This document shows, piece after piece, positions 57,152-64,000 of a DNA stretch of 64,000 nucleotides. This DNA is from Elymus sibiricus. Taxonomy: Eukaryota > Streptophyta > Magnoliopsida > Poales > Poaceae. The position numbers and the translations under genes are program-made. The notes under the pieces were generated by a model, which was given only the letters and a program-made list of their open reading frames with translations, made no database searches and had not been told where the DNA came from. The stretch spans positions 77,997,954 to 78,061,953 of the forward strand of contig CM077665.1 in assembly GCA_039707655.1 (NCBI GenBank). The letters run 5' to 3'. Each line of letters opens with the position of its first letter. Position 1 is the first letter of the stretch.

Positions 57152-58817
57152 TGATACGTCTCCAACGTATCTATAATTTTTTATTGTTCCATGCTATTAT
57201 ATTATCGGTTTTGGATGCTTTATATGCATTAATATGCTATTTTATACTATTTTTTGGGACTAACCTATTAACCTAGAGCCTAGTGCCAGTTTCTGTTTTT
57301 TCCTTGTTTTTGAGTTTTACAGAAAAGGAATATCAAACGGAGTCCAAACGGAATAAAAATTTACGGTGATTTTTTATGGACCAGAAGAGACCCACGGGGC
57401 ATCAGAGTTGGGCCAGAAGAGCCACGAGGCAGCCACAAGCCTTGAGGGCGCCCCCCCTAGGGCGCGCCCCCTGGCTTGTCGTCACCTCGTGGCCCCCCTT
57501 GACTTGTTTCCGACGCCCAAATTTCTTATAAATACAGAAACCTCCAGAAAGAAACCTAGATCGGGAGTTCCGCCGCCGCAAGCCTCTGTAGCCACGAAAA
57601 ACCAATCGGGAGCCCGTTCCGGCACCCTGCCAGAGGGGGAAACCATCACCGGAGGCCATCTTCATCATCCCGGCGGTCTCCATGACGAGGAGGGAGTAGT
57701 TCACCCTCGGGGCTGAGGGTATGTACCAGTAGCTATGTGTTTGATCTCTCTCTCTCGTGTTCTTGAGATGGCACGATCTTCATGTATCGCGAGCTTTATT
57801 GATATAGATGAATCATATGGAGTTTTCCCCTCTCTATCTTCTTGTGATGAATTGAGTTTTCCCTTTGAAGTTTACTTATTGGATTGAGTCTTTAAGGATT
57901 TAGAACACTTGATGTATGTCTTGCGATGGGATATCCGTGGTGACAATGGGATGTTCTGTTGATCCACTTGATGTATGTTTTGGTGATCAACCTGCGGGTT
58001 CCGTGACCTTGGGAATCTATGCATAGGGGTTGGCACACGTTTTCGTGTTGATTCTTCGATGGAAACTTTGGGGCACTCTTTGAAGTTCTTTGTGTTGGAT
58101 TGAACATGATGAATCTGAAATTGTGTGATGCATATCGTATAATCAAACCCGTGGGTATTCGTGGTGACATTGGTGTGCCTAGGTGACATTAGGGTTTTGG
58201 TTGATGTGTATCTTAAGGTGTTATTCTAGTACGAACTCTAGGGCTGTTCGTGACAATTAATGGGGATGGCTCATATGATTGATCGGAAAAGATAACTTTG
58301 AGGTGGTTTCGTACCCTACAATAATTTCTTTGTTTGTTCTCCGCTATGAGTTACTTTGGAGTGAACTCTTTGTCGCACGTGAGGGATTTACATATGATTC
58401 AACTATGTCAGCATTGTTGAGAGAACTTGCACTAGTGAAAGTATGAACCCTAGGCCTTGTTTCCAAGCATTGCAATACCATTTTTGCTCACTTTTGTTAC
58501 TTGCTATCTTGCTGTTTTTATATTTTCAGATTACAAAAACCTATATCTACTATCCATATTACACATGTATCACCATCTCTTCGCCGAACTAGTGCACCTA
58601 TACAATTTACCATTGTATTGGGTGTGTTGGGGACACAAGAGACTTTTTGTTATTTGGTTGCAGGGTTGTTTGAGAGAGACCATCTTCATCCTACGCCTCC
58701 CATGGATTGATAAACCTTAGGTCATCCACTTGAGGGAAATTTGCTACTGTCCTACGAAACTCTGCGCTTGGAGGCCCAACACGAGTCTACAAGAAGAAGA
58801 TTGCGTAGTAGACATCA
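57152..58817 (+). repeat. Solo LTR of a Gypsy element
   Basis: 1666 bp, TGATACGTCTCC...GACATCA, flanked by perfect ATCTC duplications (57147-57151 and 58818-58822). There is no internal sequence, so it is the product of recombination between the two LTRs of one insertion. It begins with the GATACGT-CTCCA-ACGTATC inverted repeat. It has the GC-rich inverted repeat at 57435-57479 and a clear TATAAATA at 57527-57534. It resembles the LTR at 29978 and 36976 but is a distinct family member. Confidence 0.88.
57435..57534 (+). promoter_or_regulatory. GC-rich inverted repeat and TATA box of the solo LTR
   Basis: Arms ACAAGCC...GGGCGCCC and GGGCGCGCCC...GGCTTGT enclose a C-rich loop. TATAAATA follows about 48 bases downstream. 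The layout parallels the other Gypsy LTRs in the window. Confidence 0.5.
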
Positions 58818-59707
58818 ATCTCCGCCTTCTTGATCCAGCAAGAGGGAGCGGAGAGGTAGATGAGTTCTCCGGCAACACGACGGCGTGGTGGCAGCGGTGG
58901 TGGTGCTATCCCGGCAGGGCTACGCCTAGCGCTACCGAAACCGCGAACGGAGGAGAAAACGATCTAGGGAGAGAGAGGGGCGCCAAGGGCTTCGTGTGTG
59001 CTCTTGGGGTGCCCCCTCCCCTCTATATATAGGTGGAGGGGCGTGGACATCAGCCCCTCCAAGCCCTAGGGCGCAGCCAAGGGGGAGGAGTTGGACTCCT
59101 AGTCCAATTCCCTCCCTTTCCATAAACAGGTGGACTTTCCACCTCTCCCAAGCCACATGGGCCTTGAGGGACATGTGCGCCTGGCCCAATAAGGCCAGGG
59201 CGCCTCCCCTCAGCCCATGCAAACCCTTGGGATGTGGTGGAACCCTTGGTGGACTTCCGGACTCCTCCGGAAGTTTTCGGAACCTTCTAGAAGCTTCCCG
59301 GTACAATACCGGAAAAACCCGAAACTTTTCCGGTAGCCAAAATATGACTTCCCATATATAAATCTTTACCTCTGGACCATTCCAGAACTCCTCATGACGT
59401 CCGGGATCTCATCCGGGACTCCGAACAACCTTCGGTCACCAACATACATAACTCAATAATACCGAAACGTCACTGAACGTTAAGTGTGCAGACCCTGCGG
59501 GTTCGAGAACTATGTAGACATGACCGAGACACCTCTACGGTCAATAACCAATAGCGGGACCTGGATGCCCATATTGGTTCCTACATATTCTACGAAGATC
59601 TTTATCGGTTGAACCTCTATGTCAAGGATTCAGTTAATCCCGTACGATGTTCCCTTTGTTCTTCGGTATGTTACTTGCCCAAGATTCGATCGTCGGTATC
59701 TCTATAC

Positions 59708-60519
59708 TGTCACAGCCCTAGAAATTGTTTGCAATAACCATGATAGTTGCATCATGTTAAAATTTAAATGAAACCTGAAATTGGGGTGATCAAACCCTAG
59801 CACAAATATAATTCAAATAGGTTAAACTTTAAAATAATTTCAGTGAATCCAAAATGCTCTTAAGAAAAGTTTATCATTTCTGAAAAGGGTGAAAACCTCT
59901 GCCAAAATTGATACATCTATTTTTGGACAATTTGTGGATTTTAAATCAACTCTTATAGTTTTTGAATTTGGGCATTTATTTGCTATAAATAATTTAATTG
60001 CTCCAAATTTTCTAAAAACTCTTGAGGGATTTTGGAATAATCCAAACAGTTCCCATAAATAATTTCAGGAATTATTAAAGTGATTTAGTATTTCTATTAA
60101 ATCAAAACATAGTGTAGAAAATAGAAAACAGAAACTAAATTGAAAGAAAGAGAAAGTAGAAAGGACCTCACCTGGCTTACCCGTTGCGGCCCAGCCAGAA
60201 GGCTCAGCCCATCAGGCGCTTCTCCTACCTTCTGCCAGTAGGAGCAGCTGCGTGCTCGCACGCGCGCGCCCGAGGAGGCCAGCTCCTCTCTGCCTGCTTC
60301 CTCGCCCCCCCCCCTCGAGCCTATCTCCATGCCCAGGAGACGCCCAAACGCCCCTCCGTCGTTTCCCCCTCTCTCTGCTCTCTCCCTTGCCATCTAGCCC
60401 CTCCCGCGAGCTCACCCGAGAGATCCCGCCGGCCGCCGTCGTTCGTCCGCGCGGCCACCGTTAGAGAATTGTCGAGCCACCTCGTCCTCGAGATCCTCCG
60501 AGCTCCGGAGCCTCTCCGT
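59708..60519. mobile_element. LTR-like fragment beginning TGTCACAGCCC
   Basis: It begins abruptly where Angela homology ends. AT-rich at first, it becomes GC-rich near 60180-60519. No coding domain is visible. It ends at a new LTR-like start TGTAACACCCC. The family is not identified. Confidence 0.35.
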
Positions 60520-63500
60520 TGTAACACCCCAAAAATCGAGTTATCGACTTTTGTGCTATTATTCCTTCCTAGCTTTTCTCTCCCGGATTTTTCCTCTAGA
60601 ATTTGGCAAGTGACCAGATGAATTCAGTCTATCCTCAACCTCTCAGTGCCTTTCCCGTGCCAATGTGCCAGTCAACCCTCCGTCAGTAAACCCCGAGCCT
60701 CATTCCAACCCTAGTTCTGAATTATTGGAACTGAAAATCCTGCCTTTGTGTTTACAAAGGAGCTATCATTTCCCTTGCTCTGTTGATCCTCCCAAAATTT
60801 CCAGAGATCCTCCTTCTCTCATAAACCCTAGATATGCAAAAATATTGCTAAGTCATATGCAATATTTTCTCTCTAGAATTAATTCCTTATTCTGCCTTTC
60901 TGAGGAATTAAATCCCGGAAAATATCTATCCATCTCCAGAGTTCATGAGAACCTGTGGAGATATTCTTTGTGGATATATTGAGCTCTCATAAAAATATTG
61001 GCCATAATTAAACTAGGAAAATTGCCTTTTCCTATTTAAAGCCAATATTTCAATTTGGGGCCTTTCCAAAGGAACTACCATTTTGGTAGCTAGGAAAAAT
61101 CCCAAATAATTTGTGGAGCTTCTCATATCCATACCTTCTCCAATTCCATCAAAATATCAATTTCCCCAATTCAATTTTTGAGCACCACTTCCATTTGCAA
61201 ATTCTGTCCAGATTTCCCATTTGCAAAGGAAGTGCATGATTCCTTGATCTCCTTGGGCTAAAACTTTGCAGGGTAATTAACTATGATAAATTACCCTTGT
61301 CCTCCAAAATTCAGCCCATTCCATCTAGCCAATCTTCCTCAGCAAATTATCCAAGTTTCTGTCCAGATTGGAGCATTGTGAAGGAAGTACCATTTCTAAT
61401 TATGCAAATGGTATGAAACCTTTACAGTGCCTCCATATGCCTAAATAATTGATCTCCACCAAAATTCATCCATATCCATCTAGTCATTTGTCCCCAGCAA
61501 CCCCATTTCCAATTCTGGTCAGACTGCCAAGTTACAAAGGAAGTACCCCCCTAGACTTGTTTGTTTGTGCTGCATTTGGGCCAAGATACTCACTCTAGTG
61601 AGTGGTCAACCTCAGCCAAAGGTCATGCCAAGGTGAGCACTATGATGGCCATGGCACAGCACAAACAGGTTGCTGCCAGCTGGTGTTTGACATTGGTGTA
61701 GTCACACCAGAGCTGACCTTTCTTTCTTGAGGGGTCAAGTCAAATCAGTGAAGGATGGAGAAGCCCCTAGACATGGTTTGGCTCCATGTAGGGTGTGGCA
61801 AGGCCCGGACGCGTGGTGACCACGCCTGATGCTGCCAAAACCGTGCTCTGTAGATCGAACTCGTCGGTAGCGGATCACCAGCGCATTCCAGGCTGTCCGG
61901 GAGTGCCGTAGAGCTGTCTAGCGCGTGCGTGATCCATCCAGAGGCCTCTCCCCCTCGTCCCCTAGCTGGTGGAGCGCTCGAAGCCTCGGTCGACGGCGAG
62001 GAGCTTCTCGGAGCTCCGTTCATCGTCGGCTAGCTTCTTCCCGATCCTTCCCCCGTGGCTATTTAAGCATGCCCAAGGTTCTCCTCTAGCCAGCAAGCCC
62101 ATCCCCTCTTCCCTCAAGCTCCCGGAGCTCTCTGCTCTCCCTGTGGCCGCGGTGCCACCGCCGATCCTCTCGATCCATTCCGGTCATGTGGGCATCCCCC
62201 TCCTCCTCATTTCTGGTCACGGCTGCCCCAGGAGCCTGCGAGCTCGCCGCCGTTCCCATCTTCTCCGGGGAAGCGCTGTCGGGGTGGTCTCTCCGTCGCC
62301 CGTCAGCCACCGCGCCCCGGCCCGCGGCCATGGCACCACAGCCCACCCCGCGAGGTCTCGCGACCGCCGCTGGAGGCGGCGCACGGTAACGGAGCACCTG
62401 AGCTCGTCGGCCGGCCCTCCCGTGCTCCCCTGCCGCAGCTGCGCCGGCGGCCGGCCGCCTCTGCTCTGCCCGGTCGGGGAAAGGAGAAGACCAGAGGAGG
62501 AAGAGAGAGAAGGGAGAGAGGATAAGGCGGGCCCCACCCGTCAGTGGGAGAGAGAAGAGTCAACCCCGGGCCCGCGCGTTTTCAAGTGGAAACGTATTTT
62601 GGCAAATACGCTTTCCATGTTAGAAAGCGTACTCCGGTTGATCTTCGGACCAGAATACGTTTTCTCTAATAGAAGGCGTATTTCTGAGAAGGGCGCGTTC
62701 GGTTTAATCAGCCAGGGACCTGCTTGTGAATATTTTTACTACAGATTGGTCCCTGGTGCTTAAACGCCCATATCTCCGCGACCGTAGCTCGGAATCAGGT
62801 AAAACCAGCGCCCACGTTTTCGTCTCGTCGAGCCCGTTCCGATGGTACCATTTTCACTATGTGTTCACACAGTGGAAATAACCATTTTGCCCTTGCCCTC
62901 TGATCGAGCCCTCTGTGAGAGACCCCTTTCCGGCGATTTCTTCCGCGAGGTGATCGCACTTCTTTCCGGCTTATTCGTCGACCCCCAGGCAAGCCAACCT
63001 CTTACCATGAGCTCCGGACTTGCGTGATGACTTTGCTTGCACCCTGTGTGTGTTTATCTATTACTTGTTAGTATGCATTTGCATATACATGTGATGACAT
63101 CGTTGCTAGATACCAGCATTTCTGTTTGTCAACAACATAGTCATGTTAGTACTATGGTTGATCTCATGCGCTGACTATCAGTACCCTGGTCTTGCTATGC
63201 TAGCACTTATAATTGTCGATATGTTGAGTTGGATTAAGAGATTACTGTCTATGATTATTTTGGGTTTCATCCGACAGTTGTGGATATAAGGAGTTAGTTT
63301 AATGCAACCTAGTTGGTTGATCTTGAGTCACCTGTCCGGGCTTATCCGTGCAACCACATTTGCCGGTATGGGACGGCCTTGACTTGGCCAGACTGCGTGA
63401 TCTTTCATCGGTACCTCCAAAGAGGAAGGGTTATGCACGGCGTGCTACCCTGATCAGGTAAGCGGCGATAACCCTGTGAGCCCAGTTGTTGATTGGTTTA

Positions 63501-64000
63501 GCTCGGGAGTCCCCGTTTGGGACAGTAGGCCCCGTTTCGGTCTACATAGTTTGGCCACGACGGTGGCAGGTGTCATGAGGACACAGGGGCCACCCAAGGC
63601 TGACCTCCGGGGGAGGAAGAGTGCCGGTGGTACGACGAAAGAGTCACGGGTCAGGCAGGTTTCGTTGAAGCAACGCTGGCCCACCCGAGTGGGATCGGGA
63701 GGCCAGGTGCTTCATGGTGTGGGTAAAGTGCGCAACCTCTGCAGAGTGTCAAAATCTATTCGAATAGCCGAGTCCACGGTATTGAACAGCCCGTCCAGAC
63801 CTCAGTAGGTGGTCAACCGTAGCAGTGTTAGTAATGATGGAAGAACTCATCTTGGGTAGACATCAGGTGATGTCAGGAATATGATATGTTAGCCAAGGGA
63901 TGGCTATATGATGAGTGGTCGGATGACCACATGATTGGATTGGATTTGCGTCAGCTCAGGTTGGATCATGAGTATGTCGAGGGTTGTGGAACAACCCAAA
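60520..64000 (+). mobile_element. Probable long LTR of an unidentified element, running off the window
   Basis: TGTAACACCCC is a common start of long grass Gypsy LTRs. A TATA-like CTATTTAAG lies at 62059-62067 and a hairpin cluster at 62583-62686. The 264-codon frame at 61969-62763 is low complexity (Ser/Pro/Arg) and unlikely to be a protein. No end, primer site or second copy is seen, so the call is tentative. Confidence 0.35.
62583..62686. repeat. Cluster of three short inverted repeats
   Basis: GTATTT-TGGC-AAATAC (about 62594-62609), TACGCTTTC-CATGTTA-GAAAGCGTA (62607-62631, perfect 9-bp arms), and CAGAATACG...CGTATTTCTG (62651-62686). All share the core AATACGC/GCGTATT. Confidence 0.75.

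Larger units (their letters stand above)
50038..59707 (-). mobile_element. Second Angela/BARE-1-type element, decayed, right LTR interrupted
   Basis: Left LTR 50038-51834, polypurine tract next to it (51835 onward), then pol, gag and a leader read on the minus strand, a primer site near 56850, and a right LTR from 56862. The right LTR contains a solo Gypsy LTR (57152-58817) and stops at 59707, where a new element begins TGTCACAGCCC. Compared with 8116-16984 it is inverted and much more mutated. Confidence 0.9.
56862..59707 (-). repeat. Right LTR (5' LTR) of the second Angela, interrupted and incomplete
   Basis: The parts 56862-57151 and 58823-59707 together cover about 1.18 kb of the expected 1.8 kb. 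The outer ~0.6 kb is absent, either deleted or lying beyond the next element. Confidence 0.85.

Noticed and set aside
61969..62763. A 264-codon plus-strand frame in the terminal region
   Set aside because: Ser/Pro/Arg low complexity, overlapping frames on both strands, and lying in probable LTR sequence downstream of a TATA-like site. No domain is recognisable.
59708..64000. Assignment to a named wheat LTR family
   Set aside because: The start motifs are suggestive, but no primer site, tract, coding domain or second copy is in the window to support a name.

Overview
The window is a block of nested transposable elements from a large grass genome, almost certainly Triticeae (wheat, Aegilops, rye or barley). 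The best evidence is two copies of an Angela/BARE-1/WIS-type Copia element, recognised by the LTR start TGTTGGAAATATGCCC, the end CCCCAACA, and the gag-pol text. Long Athila-lineage Gypsy LTRs beginning TGATACGT support the same conclusion. I see no prokaryotic, organellar, tRNA or rRNA genes. One convincing host gene is present: an intronless, GC-rich six-helix membrane protein at 25014-25994 on the minus strand.

Left complex (1-20310). A broken gag-like gene (1-374, resuming at 20182) is split by a 19.8 kb minus-strand element (375-20176). That element has a tRNA-iMet primer site, as Copia elements do. It carries only a gag gene, broken by stops, and no recognisable pol. An Angela element (8116-16984, plus strand, target duplication GCTTA) sits inside its gag. 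The Angela gag-pol is a single frame interrupted by just two in-frame stops.

Middle island (20289-29977). This part holds a LINE ORF1 fragment, a PIF/Harbinger-type element with TTA target duplications (21235-22287), a possible DNA-transposon remnant, and the host gene with its upstream region. It also holds a retroposon-like unit ending in an A-tail (26341-27363) and a DUF4283/zinc-knuckle pseudogene cut off at 29977.

Right complex (29978-64000). A Gypsy-like element without pol (29978-38167) has its 3' LTR interrupted by a third Copia LTR (38168 onward). That LTR is itself split by a nearly complete minus-strand Athila-type Gypsy element (38525-48749, target duplication GTGCC). The Gypsy element carries gag-protease, RT, RNase H and integrase, plus an extra coiled-coil ORF. 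The third Copia's gag start is interrupted by a decayed minus-strand Angela (50038-59707). The right LTR of this Angela contains a solo Gypsy LTR with perfect ATCTC duplications (57152-58817). The last 4.3 kb look like further LTR sequence running off the window.

The most interesting signals are regulatory. Each LTR family carries its own inverted-repeat module just upstream of a TATA box. In the Athila-type element, a hairpin plus TATA-like module resembling the LTR promoter also lies inside the element, directly upstream of the extra ORF. This suggests a separate internal transcription unit.
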